64,000 nt of DNA from Erigeron canadensis (GCF_010389155.1 NC_057765.1:43357559-43421558); one strand, 5' to 3'. Shown: positions 49,817-62,588, counted from the first letter of the stretch. A program made the numbers and translations. Notes: generated by a model from the sequence alone, not told the origin.

Positions 49817-50140
49817 GATCTATGCTATATTATAAAACAATCCACTTTTGAACTTTCAACTTTTCAACATTCAACATTAAATCTCAACTACTCAGTTTTG
49901 CTCTCTCTCCTCAAATCTCAACTAATCATTTTTTTTTCTCTCTCTTCTATAAATCATTTTATTCCTTTAACTATTTCAAAATCTTTTATCTCAAAAAACC
50001 GTACATCGATAAATTATGAAAATTATATGTCATTCGATATACTTTCGACGAATTTTTAAATCTGAGGGCGAAACCCGTATGGTTAAGGCATTTGGCTATC
50101 GCACTTATGACCTATCACCCCACCATCTCATTGCCGTAAC
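49817..50140 (+). mobile_element. Helitron-like copy with R1 repeat
   Basis: It starts near TCTATGCTATATTATAAAA (Helitron 5'-like) and runs into the second R1 copy (about 49975-50135), ending in a degraded 3' region with TGCCGTAACGTATTCTCAT. Confidence 0.5.
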
Positions 50141-50505
50141 GTATTCTCATTATTAAAAATAAACATTTTGTAAATATAGAAACAATTCTCACTATAAGTG
50201 AGAGCGTAACACATACTTATCCTAAAACTTTAATTAGTCACGTATAGAATATATGTAATCTGGAAAGTATTCTAGGATTTCTAGCATCAAAATGGGTTTT
50301 AAAATAACATGCAAAAAAGCAGGCCCATATTGTGCTAAATTAAAATAATATTGAAGCCCCACTTTTACACGTGGCATTTAGGGTTAAGTCTAAATAGAAA
50401 GTGGAGTGTTTAAATAGTATATCCCTTTCATTAATGACAATATGAGGTCAAAGATTGCTTAAATTTGAAAGTAATTTAGAAACTAAATATAATATATATA
50501 TATAT
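50141..50505. other. Intergenic
   Basis: AT-rich, no gene. A (TA)n run at about 50492-50506 precedes the duplicated block. Confidence 0.35.
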
Positions 50506-50509
50506 AACG

Positions 50510-51875
50510 GATATGTATAGTATAAACTTTTGAGTAGCTTTAACTTTTTATTTTAAACTAAAAGTTCCGAAAGCGTTAAATGTTTTTGTTTGTATGCAAC
50601 TAGCTTTAGCTTTTATTTGAAAGAAAAAAACTCTAAAATAAAACGCTACGTGGAGTAGCGTTTCAAGAGTTTAAGCTTTTCGATGATTCTTTTAGTTTTT
50701 AAAAGTTACACAAATACCTCTTGAAGTTGCATCTAAACTACCATATCAAATACTTTTAAAAATAAAATTTTTAGTTAACAATTATGTTTAAAAACTAAAA
50801 GCTACAACTACTTTAACAAACATATATAATATATTCTAACGTCTATTTATAAATACATATAACTCTACACTATGTTTGAGTCCATTTTATTAGTTTATAT
50901 TCATATAAAAAAATATAGATTTATTTATGGTTTCTTAGAAAAACAAAAATCGAGAAAGAAAATTGAAAGGATGAAGCAAGCCCGCTTCTACACAAAACAA
51001 AAGGTCATTGTAGGTTTTTGGAAAAGACGTACATGTGGTTAATTGTGGAATATTGGGATGACCAGAGAGAGAAAAGAATGTATAACACAATTGATGTATT
51101 TGGCACAATTATATAACGTGATATGATTGTAATGTTCACAAAAGGAAATACGTGGTTGTAGAGGGAGTTATTGCTGGCTTGATGGTGAAATGAAATTAGT
51201 AATGTGTTTAAGGATGGTGACAATGGTGTAAGACACAATGGTATGCCCCATATGCAGTAGCAGATTTAGGTTTCAAGCTTAGGAGGGTCCTTAAAAATTT
51301 GAATTTTTAATGTGTTGATACGAAAAACGAAATAGGTTGGTTCGGACTTTACAAATACAAGAGCATATTGATAATTGATATTTCGTAATTGCAATATCTT
51401 AGATCTAAGAAAGATTTAAGATAATATTAAAACTTTATCAATCACCTTTTAATTCCAAACATAAATAATAGTCACAGTATATAAATTTCACCTTAAAAGT
51501 TACAACTTTACAAATAAATTAATTATAAAATAAAATAGTAAGAGCTTTTTTAAAATGGGATATATGTTTGACAGCAAAATAGCAAAGCTTTAATTAAAAG
51601 TGAGTTATTTTTATAGAATTTAAATTTAAGGGGGTTTCATTACAAGATTTAAGAAGGTTCCTAAATATAATTATAAGAGCTCTCAAACATATATTAATTT
51701 GTAACCAGGGTCCATTGACCACCCTTAGTATATGGTGGATACGTCACTGCCCATATGTGGCAACACCGCCGCCATCGTCTAGGCATGGGGTCGGCATAGA
51801 GGTGTCAGACATCAATTGACGTTGAGGCATGGCGTGTGGGTGTGTCTATTTTGACCGTTGGCAACTCCAACTCCA
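50510..51875. repeat. Duplicated block, copy A (interrupted)
   Basis: Matches 52705-53590 in the same orientation: GAGTAGCTTTAACTTTTTA, then AAAACGCTACGTGGAGTAGC, through GTCTAGGCATGGGGTCGG and TTGGCAACTCCAACTCC. It is split by a hAT-type insertion (51255-51749) that copy B lacks. Confidence 0.85.
51255..51749. mobile_element. hAT-type element, perfect 8-bp TSD
   Basis: A 495-bp insert within duplicated block A, flanked by identical CCCATATG (51247-51254 and 51750-51757). The ends CAGTAGCAG and CGTCACTG (complement CAGTGACG) are short imperfect inverted repeats of the hAT CAGTG type. No transposase is seen. Copy B of the block has the empty site (CCCATATGTGGTGG near 53475). Confidence 0.88.
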
Positions 51876-51899
51876 GGGTCCATCTCACTGTCCCAACCT

Positions 51900-52140
51900 G
51901 CGGGTACTTTCTCTCGTATATATACGAGAAAAAGTACGCGTATTGTGACGGTGAGATGGTGGAGGTGATAGGTCATAAGAGGTGATAAGTCATAGAGTAT
52001 GATAGTCAAATGTCTTAGCCGTACGGGCTCTACCCTTGAATTTAAAAGTTCGTCGAAAATATATCGAATGACATCTCTAATAAAATAGCATGAAATTTTA
52101 AGAAAACCCATATAATTTTTATAATTTATCGATATACGGT
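51900..52140 (-). repeat. Repeat family R1, copy 3 (inverted)
   Basis: The reverse complement matches copies 1 and 2. At its left edge two ends meet head to head: CGGGTACTTTCTCTCGTATAT and its near-complement ATACGAGAAAAAGTACGCG (about 51900-51940), suggesting two Helitron-like 3' ends joined. Confidence 0.65.
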
Positions 52141-52365
52141 TTTTGAGATAAAAGTTTTTGAACGAATTAGCGAAATAAATTGGTTTATGAAGGAGAGAGA
52201 AAAAAATGAGTGGTTGAGATTTGATAAGAGAGAGAAAAATGAGTGGTTGAAATTTACGAGTATTATAGGTTTATTCGGTAGAGATCTTTAAATTAGTAAA
52301 TAAAGAAGAGAGGTAATTTTGATAGTTCAAAGTTGTAATTTGAGATTTAGAAAAAAGGGGTTCCT

Positions 52366-52685
52366 CTATTATATATATTTGTTCACATGTTTTTTTTTTG
52401 TTCATTCACATGTGAAATGATATAAAAAAGTATGTTGTAGAAAAACTTTTTTAAAAAACTTTCAAAATATCCTTATGTGAACTTGTGAATGAATATGTTC
52501 ACGTTTTCGTTCATATGTTAACCAATAGGTATATATAAGGTTTTGAAAAAAACTTCCTTTTACAACATGTATTTTTATAACATTTCACATGTGAATGAAC
52601 AAAAAAACATGTGATCCAATATATAATTTAAAAGTTCTCAAGGTTCTTACAAAAAAATGGGTTCTCAAAATAAGGCTCCCCTATA
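52366..52685. mobile_element. Foldback MITE
   Basis: TCACATGTTTTTT..GTTCATTCACATGTGAAATG near 52384-52420 pairs with its complement near 52575-52615, and the pairing extends to both sides. The outer ends (GGGGTTCCTCTATTATA and AAGGCTCCCCTATATAG) are partly inverted. The TSD is unclear because of TA-rich flanks. Confidence 0.65.
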
Positions 52686-52704
52686 TAGATATGTGTGTGT
52701 GTGT

Positions 52705-53590
52705 GTGTGTTTAGTACAAGCTTTTCAGTAGCTTTAACTTTTTACTTTAAACTAAAAGCTTCTAAAGCGTTAAATGATTTTGTTTGGATGCAACCAGTTT
52801 TAACTTTTATTTGAAATAAAAAAACTAAAATAAAACGCTACTTGAAGTAGCGTTTCATGAGTTATAGCTTTTCGATGAAACTTTTGATCTTTAAAAGTTA
52901 CACAAATACTTCTTGAAGTTGCAGCTACAACGACCATATCAAACACTTTTAAAAAATAAAAAATTTAGCTAACAACTTTACTTTAAAACTAAATGCTACA
53001 ACTACTTTAACAAACATATATAATATATTCTAACGTCTATTTACAAATACACATAACTCTACACTATGTTTGAGTCCATTTTATTATTTTATATTTAATA
53101 TTTTATATTCATATAAAAATATAGATTTCTTTATGGTATTCTTGGAAAAACAAAAATCGATAAAGAAAATTAAAAGGTGAAGCAAGACTGCTTCTACACA
53201 AAACAAAAGGTTCAAAAGGTCATTGTAGGTTTTTGGAAAAAATATATATGTGGTTAATTGTGGAAAATTGGGACGACCAAACAGCGAAACGGATGTATAA
53301 CACAATTGATGTATTGGGCACTATTATATAACATGATATGATATGATATGATTGTAGTTCACAAAAAGGAAATATGTGGTTGTAGAGAGAGTTATTGCCG
53401 GCTTGATAGTGAAATGAAATTAGTAATATGTTTAAGGACGGTGACAATGGTGTAAGGCATGGTAGCGGTATGTCCCATATGTGGTGGCAACACCATCACC
53501 ATCATCTAGGCATGGGACTGGAATAGAGGTGTCTGACATGAATTGGCGTGTGGGGGTGTTTCTATTTTGATCGTTGGCAACTCCAACGGA
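52705..53590. repeat. Duplicated block, copy B (uninterrupted)
   Basis: Direct copy of block A with moderate divergence. The (GT)n tract at about 52694-52711 marks its left edge. No coding frame is conserved between the copies, so the duplicated unit is probably non-coding. Confidence 0.85.
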
Positions 53591-54400
53591 TATATTATAT
53601 ATTTTATGATTTTTTTCTTGGAGTTTAAAAGAGCCCCAAATATTGGTGTCGCCTGGAGTCGTTAAAAAATTTGACCCAACCTAGAGTAGAAGAGTAGTTG
53701 TTCTGATTTGATATATCATTGAATAAATATGACATTTGCAAAGAATGTTGGCATTTAAAACAAAATTTAGCAATAAATTACAACTATATTATTGATTTTT
53801 TATATGTGATAAAGAAAAAAAATACCATTATGATTCAGATCAATTAATATTATAGATTTGGGATAAAATTTAATAACCATAAAGTCTTGAATTTGAAACT
53901 CTGAATTTTGGGATAAAATTCAATAACCATAAAGTCTTGAATTTGAAACTCACAAGGAAATTTTTTTATGATAAACTAAAATAAAGACCCGTGCGATGCA
54001 CGGCTTGAATTGTTTCTTTGTCAAACGTTATATGAACCAATGTGTACAACACTTTTAGATTTCAACTTACAAACACACATATAAAACATAAATGAACAAT
54101 ACTATTAAATCAAAATTTGAAAAAAACTTTTGATCCAATCATCCGACAATGCTTCAACCAACACATTGTTACATCTTTTGCTATGAAAGAAACTTTTGCT
54201 ATGAAAGAACAGATAAACATCTTTAGAGAAAGTAGTATACTTTTACAAATAAAAGTAAAAACCATGATTTGAATGTATCTATTCCGCAAAAATCACTTTG
54301 ATGGATAAATAATTAAGAAAAACCTATAAATAAGTTAGAAGGTTATCAAGAATCTTTGTCATGACTTTCCAGTTCCGACTACCCATAGCTCCTATTAATC
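53591..54400. other. Intergenic with a Helitron-like end
   Basis: At about 53976-54003 (minus strand) a hairpin GCCGTGC ATC GCACGGG is followed by a T-rich spacer and TTTAGT, a degraded Helitron-like 3' end. A 45-bp direct duplication (unit with GGGATAAAATT and ATAACCATAAAGTC) lies at about 53860-53952. Confidence 0.45.
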
Positions 54401-55331
54401 TAATATAAGGCATACAATAAAAATAAGAAATGAATGAATTGTAGGGATTCTAACGTCAGCAAAAGTTGCAGTCACAATAGTTGATGTGACAACAGACAAA
54501 ATTAGCATTGTAGGGGCCGATAAAGGCTGGAGTTGTGGTGAGAGAAGTACTCAGAGGAAACATTGATGGAATAGTAGTGACAAAAGCTTGTTGCTGCAAT
54601 CTACGATGATAAAACTTAAAGTATTTAGGTTAGTTTACTATCATTTACTAAATATGAGTTTGAATTATACATTATGAATTTATGATGAGCATGAATACTC
54701 TTTATACTTAAAAATATTCTATACATCCAAATTGAAAAATTACTATTCAATTTAAAGACACACATAAAAGTAAACTGAGTTGTGAGTTGTTATCAGGGTG
54801 GCTCTGGTATTAATGGCTCAGGCCTCATGCCCTTTAGTTGTTCTAGCAGTGGTTTTAGATAAGATTGATGAATTCAGAAGTATGAAGGATCAAACTTTTA
54901 AGCAATGCTCTTTTTGCAAACTTATCAAGTGAAGCACATGAACAGTCTTTACATTTGGAAGCATTGCAGAGCCAAACCTCTCCAAGAAGACTTATTTTGA
55001 CCTCTTCAATGATATAACAAAAAGCAATGTGAAACTACTAAAAAAAAAACATTTTGATGTATGATGAGAGTAACTTGCCTGCAAAACTATGTGAATGAAA
55101 TATGACCACGATAACCGGCTAGAAAATCAAAGCTGCGGTAGCTTCATCGTTGATGTCAGCTTGAATTCTGAACCTGGTTAGCTAGGGGTTTACAGAAAAT
55201 ATATAAGACTCCAAACAACATTCAGATAAAGTTATAGTCTATAGTCTATACAACGTGCACTATGTGCCTAGAGCCAAATAAAATGAACACTTATATATTG
55301 AGAAACATAGAACACAGAGAGTGGAACCCCA

Positions 55332-55334
<3 letters not shown>

Positions 55335-55367
<33 letters not shown>
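55335..55367. repeat. (TA)n microsatellite
   Basis: About 33 bases of TA repeat. Confidence 0.95.
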
Positions 55368-56354
55368 TATAGCCTTGTAACAAATGAGATCTAACCTGTA
55401 TGATATTCTAACCAACACCTAAGTAAGTCGTATTTTTCTCTTATTTCATGGCACATTTTGCGTCTACTTTCACACAAACACCGTCATTCCTTAATTACTT
55501 ATGCATATTGTATGTTGTATCACATACCTTGGTAATGGAAATGCAATACCTGTTTCACAGGCTTCGCACCAGAAGTTCCCATCTATTCGTGACATGACAC
55601 TCCTAATGTGAGCTTTCCACTGGTGCATGTGAAGTTCAGACATCTGTAATATCCGTTAACCTGAATGCTACTGACTCTAGAATATCATTAGCTCGTGAAG
55701 TCTATTTCATTTTGCACTTAATTAACAATTTGATCAAGGCTAAAGTAGCAGGTACAATATTTGTTCACTTGTGTTCTCAGTGCAAGAGTTTGCCACTTGT
55801 ATCCAGCTTTGTTTGAGTCGTTGCTTAACTGGTATGAATGCATGATTGTGTCATCCGGATAGCCATCACTACAACTAATGATGAGTATGACAGTAAGTAA
55901 AGTACATTCCAAATACACACCTAATGAAACACAAAAGGGGGTATCTACTTCGATTCGTTATTTCTTCTAATAGTCCTTATCAACTACCCGTTCCACTATG
56001 TCACTTACTATAGTTGCCATATTACATCAATATATTATGTTTTACATTGATAAGTTTATATCTGTTTTCTGTTTGCCAAGAAAAACTCGAATCCTATTTA
56101 TAAGCAACCTAACGGAGAGTGCATTACAACAATTACCAAATTCCCCAAGATATATTTTCAAACAAACAAAAAGCAGTCTATTAAAAGTTTAAAACATATA
56201 GTGACCAAATAATAAATGAATCAGAAGAGTTACTCCTCATTGTACCTAGATTGTGATGCCTAAGTTTAATATCTCGTTTAAGGCAATCACAAAATAATTC
56301 TAATCCCTTTCATTCTATGTACCTAAAACGATAGATGCGTGGGTCAATTTCAAA

Positions 56355-56935
56355 TAAATTCACACCTGCAGTTGTGTAGAATTCAAAAATAAACATCCCA
56401 TTTGCTTTATCCATATTGACTATTTCATGATAGTAAAAATAAGAAAGGAAAGATAATTTGAGATATAGATACCTCACTTATAAAACTCATAGTCAAATAG
56501 CCCTATAGAATAATGCATTAAAAAAGGCCATGGTAAAAAATGATAGTTTTCTTTATTCGAACTAACCGTGATTTGTAGTTAATAGTTTCTTCCTTTCCTG
56601 CTATTTCACCTATAAAAAGGATTATGAAAGAATTGACCAGCATGGTAATTCAATCCTGCAGTTGTGTCAAACTCAAATAATCAGATCCCGTTTACCATAT
56701 CCATCTTGACTATTTCATGATAGTAAAAAAAGAAAAGAAAGAGAACTTGAGATATGGATACCTCACATTCAAAACTCATATCCAAATAACCCTAAAGAAA
56801 AATACATTTAAATGGACCTTGGTAATAAGCAATAGTTTTCTTAATTCCAACTAACTGGGTTGCAGTTAATAGTCTGGTCCCTTCCCGTTGTTTTCACCTA
56901 TAGAAAGGATTATAAAAGAGGTGGCTGATGATAAT
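56355..56935. repeat. Tandem duplication, about 285 bp x2
   Basis: Two adjacent copies share CCTGCAGTTGTGT, GACTATTTCATGATAGTAAA, GATACCTCAC and TTCACCTATA with much divergence. On the minus strand each copy ends in the same candidate small exon (ATGGAT..TTTGA..ACAACTGCAG), so the duplication may have copied an exon. The left copy keeps a GT donor (CAG|gtgtga); the right copy has GA there and an in-frame TGA. Confidence 0.8.
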
Positions 56936-58742
56936 TGTTACCTATGGTCCCGGTAATATAATTTCAAAGTTTGCATCATAGAAAATGTGAAGTTACGATC
57001 AAGACTTTAGCCTAATGGTAAAATCAAGTCCCTAAATCTTAAGAAATGCATACAATTATAAACGTTCAACTAAAAAATATATCTTACGACTCATATATGG
57101 ACACAAAAAATTATGTCTATATATTCTAAAGTTTTAGACTAAAAGTGTTCGGGTCACCCCAATCCAAACTAAGTTGATGTGCATCAAAAGTTATCCTCAT
57201 GCCCCGAACTTGTGTTGAATTGTTACCCGAACTTTATCGACCAACCATTTTTCCACCTTTAATCGTTATTTTTCTATTAAGCTAGAAATATCTACATGAG
57301 GTAATCATATATATCATTGTTATCTTACATTAAATTCATTCAGCAAACCAGTGGAGCCTGATGGGCTGTATGAGTGCCTTCTTAGTTTGCTAAAGCTTTC
57401 ATCTAGATCACCTGATGCAAGTAATAAGAATCCTTACTGCATAAAATGTTATTCATATTCCTCAAGTCCTTAAACCACCCTGGGTACTGCCCTTGCTTCA
57501 TAGTTTACCTCAACAGGTAACACTACTATCTTTATTGGTATCCTTTAGAATGGCTAGGTTAGTGGTCATTAAGTGATCTATAGCGACAAAAGTTATAATA
57601 ATAAGCTTCGGCAAAAATGTTTTTCGTGTCAACACGACCCTACCTGACCCGTTTTGCGTACAACCAATAAATTGTCCATTTTGATCTTATCCCAACCAAC
57701 CAACTCATCCACATATACAGACTCGAAAACATGCTTACCATTGTACATCCACCGACACCTATGTTTTCTAATCCTGAAAGTTATTTGTTTACTTGGGAGA
57801 AAAAGCTTTTGTTCCATTCAATTAAGGGACAACACTACTTCGCTTTACTAAATGAAATGTGTAAATAAGTGCTAGAATTCCTTTGGGGCTACATTAGACT
57901 ATAGCCAAAAAGAAATGGAAAAAAAAAGCTAAACTACATTTTTCATTCCTTATGAAGGGCCTCCTTCCTCTTTGAAGTTTAAAGATTATCATGCTATTTA
58001 AGCAATGAAAACATTTAAAAACAGGATTTACCATGAATACAAAGTGTTTCCCGAGCATAGCTGCAACTATTTGAACGGCTTTTTCCTCATTAAGAGCGAA
58101 AATCGCAGCATCTAGGTGCAACAACACAACAACAGGACCCAATCCCTGCATGACCATATATTCGTGTTTACAACTTTTTTTTGAGTTGATGATTAAGCTG
58201 TATTTTGAAAAACAACAGGTATCTAAAAAACAAAATATTAAGACTACTCTATCAACCAATATATGTACCTGGTTTCATATTGAAGGCCTCAGGTGTGTCA
58301 GCACTAAAAAAAACAAAAAACAAACATTCTTACACACATTAATAGGCTATTAAACAAAATTGCTAAAACAGAAGTACCTTGAACTTGAGATTTAATCATA
58401 GAAGAAAAACATTAAATAGAACACCCATTCAAAATATCTATTTAAAGCCAACATGTAAAAAATTCTTGAATCTACACTAATAAAATAATTCAAAAAACCA
58501 CATCAAATTTCAATTACAAAGGTTGTCAATTATTTAAAGAATGATGGAGAAAAAGCCGTACCCGTTCAAAACTTTTACATCAAAGAATATGACAAATATA
58601 TAATACTAAAAATTCAAAAACTAAACAAAACAGAAGGCAGATAAAACTGACCATGTTACCCAGCTTTGATAACCATATTTGGACATAAAGTGGCATCACC
58701 CCTGCTACAAATTGTGCAAGGACTACTTATATGTGAATATAG

Positions 58743-58745
<3 letters not shown>

Positions 58746-58792
<47 letters not shown>
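58746..58792. repeat. (TA)n microsatellite
   Basis: About 47 bases of TA repeat, inside a probable intron of the decayed locus. Confidence 0.95.
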
Positions 58793-58794
<2 letters not shown>

Positions 58795-59125
58795 CATTCA
58801 CAATAGACCACACAACGACTGACAATAGATAACTTTAAAACAAAATTAATAAAATAAGTAAAGGAAAAGAATACGTTCCTACTCTAATCAGTTAGTAATG
58901 AGTCAGAAATTAAACTCGAAAAAGGAGTATATTTAGTAAAAGATATGAATCATTAGAAACCTGCTTTTGTAGTATAATAAGCTTCGAGAATAACCCTTCA
59001 AGCGGTTGGATAATTGAGTTGTGTAAAATGTAAAATCCTTACCATTTTATAATGGTCGGCCGGAGGGACTGAGGCAATGGGCTGTTGGTTGTGGGGGTGT
59101 GGTGAGGTGTTGCGTGTTTCATCAT

Positions 59126-59675
59126 ACATGAGACATGAACCGGCTTGAAGAAGATGAACTGAATTAGGATTTAGAAAGTCCAAAATCCCAAATAAACTTC
59201 TTTTGATTGAATACTAACCGCATGTCTGGTTGGAATATGAAAGGTTGGGTTCTATAAATAAAGCCCATTATACATAATACTGCATTAACACACAAATATT
59301 TAAATTATCAGGTAAACAAAGCCAACTACGTCATTTATTTATTAACTAATATCAGCCCAATATAAATGCACAATACATAATGTAATACACAAAACCACAA
59401 ATATACATACATTATAGTTAATAATAGTAATTAACCTCATTTAGTACCCTAATGAATGAAGTGTCAAAAAACCGATCAGGCCTTCAACTTTATATTATAA
59501 TAGATTAGGCTTCCTCTTGAGTTGATGTAATAATATGATTGTGTGATACGGTTGGTAACATGAAGATACTTAAAGTTCTAAATTCTATTTAAAAATTAGG
59601 CTTCCTTATAACCTATAAACCCCAAAAGTAAATTTAACATGAAGATAAATATATAATAATTATTTTAATGAATAA

Positions 59676-59716
<41 letters not shown>

Positions 59717-60413
59717 ATTTATATGCTTAAAAATAGGCCTATTTATGTTTTTCATTCATTTCCTTTTATCATCTTTACTTTTGATCTTACCACATTTTTT
59801 TTAAAGGTGTGAATCATTTGTTTCCAACAGGGGATCTAGCTTACGTTGTTTTAACCGGGTCCACGTTAGAGAGCCCCCTCACCCTCAATACCTAGTATGA
59901 GAAGAAACCCCCAACTAAACTGCTTGAAGGCACGACATTTAATTGGGGTAAAACCCTGCCCCCTCTGCAAGACTCAAACCTGCTTCACTGGAAGACTTTT
60001 TGTGAAATTCCTTTTGATTGTATTTATTATGTCTCGAACTCGAGACCTGCAGCATATAAAGTTGGTGCTCAATCATTGAGCTATAATAGAAAATACCTTT
60101 GATCTATTTTTAATAATACAAATTAACCACATTCGCCATTTTCCTTATTTTAATAGTCAAATATATTGCTAGCCACTCTTTTCACACCACCTCAAACACC
60201 CAGTCATAATCTTTTTGATAAAAACTAAATTTATTTTCAATTTTAAAAGATGAAAATTCTACGAGTATTCCCGTTTTGCGTGAGTATAATTTTATTAAAA
60301 TTAATGATTAAAATTTACAAAATTTAACTTTATAGAAGTAAATAAATCGTAAATATGTTTCAGTTAAAGCAAACACTCTGCTAAAACCCTAAACCCCCTC
60401 CGTGGGAGAAAAG
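59126..60413. other. Intergenic with SINE-like remnant
   Basis: (TA)n at 59679-59713. At about 60025-60088 the minus strand shows an A-box-like TATAGCTCAATGATTGAGC and a B-box-like GAGTTCGAGAC, as in a tRNA-derived SINE head. No gene. Confidence 0.45.
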
Positions 60414-62588
60414 ATGATGGGCATTGGAAGGAATCTAACACAAGAAGAAGGATGTATTCATAAATTCTACAAAATAGTTAAAGCCCAAATCGTTCGAGGC
60501 AAAAATGAGGAGGAAGAAGAAGGTATAGATTTATCATTTTTCGTTTTTTATATAATTTGTTTGGTTAAATAGCACTGTTAATTTTTAGGAGTTTCTAAAA
60601 GATGGGTTCGTGTGGTGTGTGAACTTGTGAAGGGTAAATTTCGATCATTTTTGTATAAAAGTTACAATGTTGGCTGCTGGTTTATCATTTAGGCATTACA
60701 AAGTGACCCAAACGGTACACAAACCCATCATAGGTAAACGACTTCAAATTTACCTTTTGGTGTAATAAACATTTAAGAGGTAACTTTTGAAATTTGTGAC
60801 ATCGGAAAGTTATAAGTTTCGTAGTCCAGTATGTATAGTAGCAAGTTGTGTCAAGTTGGATAATCTTCTTTTAAGGTTTGCCAAAAAGTAAAAATAAAAC
60901 GTAAAATGATTAAAATGGTACAAAATAAAAAGGGTGTATTTTTGGCACATTTGAGTTTTAGATGTCAAGTCGGTAGATTTTTTTGCTTTAAGTTTGATGT
61001 ACAAGTATGTTTTTTGCTGAAGAAATAATTAGCTTACTACATTCATTTTGAAAGAAGTTAAGAACCGGTTTTGACATGGAAAGCTCAAGTATAGGTTTGC
61101 GTTTGATAAGGTTTTGACTTTATAAGTAATAGGATTGGTAGCTAGGGCTGTTGTAACAAACTAATAATGTCATTGTCTTTGAGTTTGTTTCCGGGGTTCA
61201 TGTTTTACGAGGTTTCTTGTCTCCTTTTGTAGCCTACTCTGCCCTGTTTGAGATAAACAAAAACTTGTTAGTTTTTTGCTGGATTGTTGTTTATTAATGT
61301 AATACTGTGTGTATCACTTAATGAGCTTGTGCATCTGTAGTAGTTACATCTAATTGTATGTGTTTTTTATTCCGTGTTTGTATCAAAATCTTAATGACAA
61401 ATGTTGCCTAATCTCAAATGTCTTTAAAGTGAATTACTCTTCATTCTTCTGGGATATAAAATCAGAATCAAGTTTCTGGCATGGAAGTTTGGTAACTGAA
61501 ATTTATTTATTTTTTGTTGCCATGATGCCTGTAATTTGTTTCCATTTTTCTTTTTCAGCAGTAATAGTAATTATAATATGGACCATGTATTTTATAACTG
61601 TGACATGCTTATGTGTGTTTTTCTGTTTAAAGAAACGGATCGAGTGGAAGATGGGCCTGGTACTTCAGTGGACTGCCTAATCTTCAGTGTACTGGACTAA
61701 ATATGTTAAGCTTAACAAGTTTATAACGATTAAATTCACAGTTTGGTGATGGTGAAGAAATTCCCTCTGCATATGCGTTTGCATTGGTTGAAGATCTTCG
61801 AACACATATGACTAGACTCAGAATGCAGTTAGATGGAGAAATAAAGAGAGTAGATAAAGACGAGGTCGGTACTTCTAAAAGGCTGTTGAAGAGGCGTTCT
61901 CTATTGTGCAACGAAATAAACCTTGGAGCATAATGAAGGTATATATTCTTATATCTGTTATTTCTAGAGTAATATATATGGTTTTGGTGTCTATATTGCA
62001 TAGTATTTTGTTGAAAGTCCCCTTGTCTATTCTATGTCCAGATGTATTGTCTCCACAATTGCAATTTTTTTGTTTGTATGATATGGTTAAACAATGACAC
62101 GAGTTTCAGTTATATATCATCAAGTAAAACGCTTAACTAAAAAATTCCATTATGTTTCACATGATATTCTGCTCACAAATGAGCAACCCTTGCTCCGAAT
62201 CTTGCGTTTGTTTTTTCGTAATCATGAGTAGTAATAAGTTTTCGGTACTTCAGTTACAATATCGGCCTTCATTGTAGCACCTGTATCACCACTATTCTTT
62301 GTCTTGGCTTACTTCTTAGTTCTTACCATCATTCTTCTAATTTGCGTTACGGTTGTCATCATCATCATCACATGATGGTGCATTGCCAGTTTATCTCATG
62401 TATAGTTTAAGCTTGTTTAGTGCAAACAGAATCACCTATCATCATGTTCATTATGTTGTGTGACCAGTTTGCTTAAATTCAAATGTTTTAATGTGCAGAT
62501 TTGCAGTTTATCAACCATACTTCGTAAATATGTTGTCATGCGTTCAATTAGGTATGCCATGCAAGGATGTGATTTTAAGAGCCACTGA
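60414..62588 (+). CDS. Small hypothetical protein gene, four exons, one frameshift
   Basis: I do not recognise the family. Exons: 60414-60522 (ATG, MMGIGRNLTQEEG, ending in a Glu run), 61633-61667, 61742-61938, 62499-62588 (ends DFKSH then TGA). All borders are GT-AG and the phases agree, except that exon 3 needs one more base in the A-run at 61877-61880 to pass from its first half (IPSAYAFALVEDLRTHM) to its second (AVEEAFSIVQRNKPW). Without it, translation stops 16 codons after the run. The product would be about 143 residues, mostly helical, with a basic C-terminus (KYVVMRSIRYAM). Either a one-base deletion has killed the gene, or the window carries a homopolymer error. The 5' leader includes a (CT)-like CCCCCTCC stretch. 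Confidence 0.45.

Larger units (their letters stand above)
54460..59125 (-). pseudogene. Decayed multi-exon locus with replication protein A-like pieces
   Basis: Candidate exons on the minus strand, in reading order: 59125-59043, 58701-58660 and 58303-58269 (in frame with each other); 58145-58032 (GPVVVLLHLDAAIF, resembling the RPA1 DBD-B strand); 57817-57739 and 57411-57329 (in frame, from an ATG); a duplicated small exon near 56640-56690 and 56370-56425; 55643-55550 (HIRSVMSRIDGNFWCEACET, like the RPA1 DBD-C zinc-ribbon region); about 55182-55132 (FRIQADINDEATAALIF, like the next OB strand). The order fits an RPA70-type ssDNA-binding protein. The phases of several exons do not join, one exon copy has a stop, and one donor is lost, so it looks dead. 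It might instead be two or more short transcripts. I cannot prove the family without a search. Confidence 0.38.

Noticed and set aside
61354..61680. 108-codon frame rich in Phe, Cys and Ile
   Set aside because: It spans an intron of the 60.4-62.6 kb gene and runs through its splice sites; composition is that of T-rich intron sequence.
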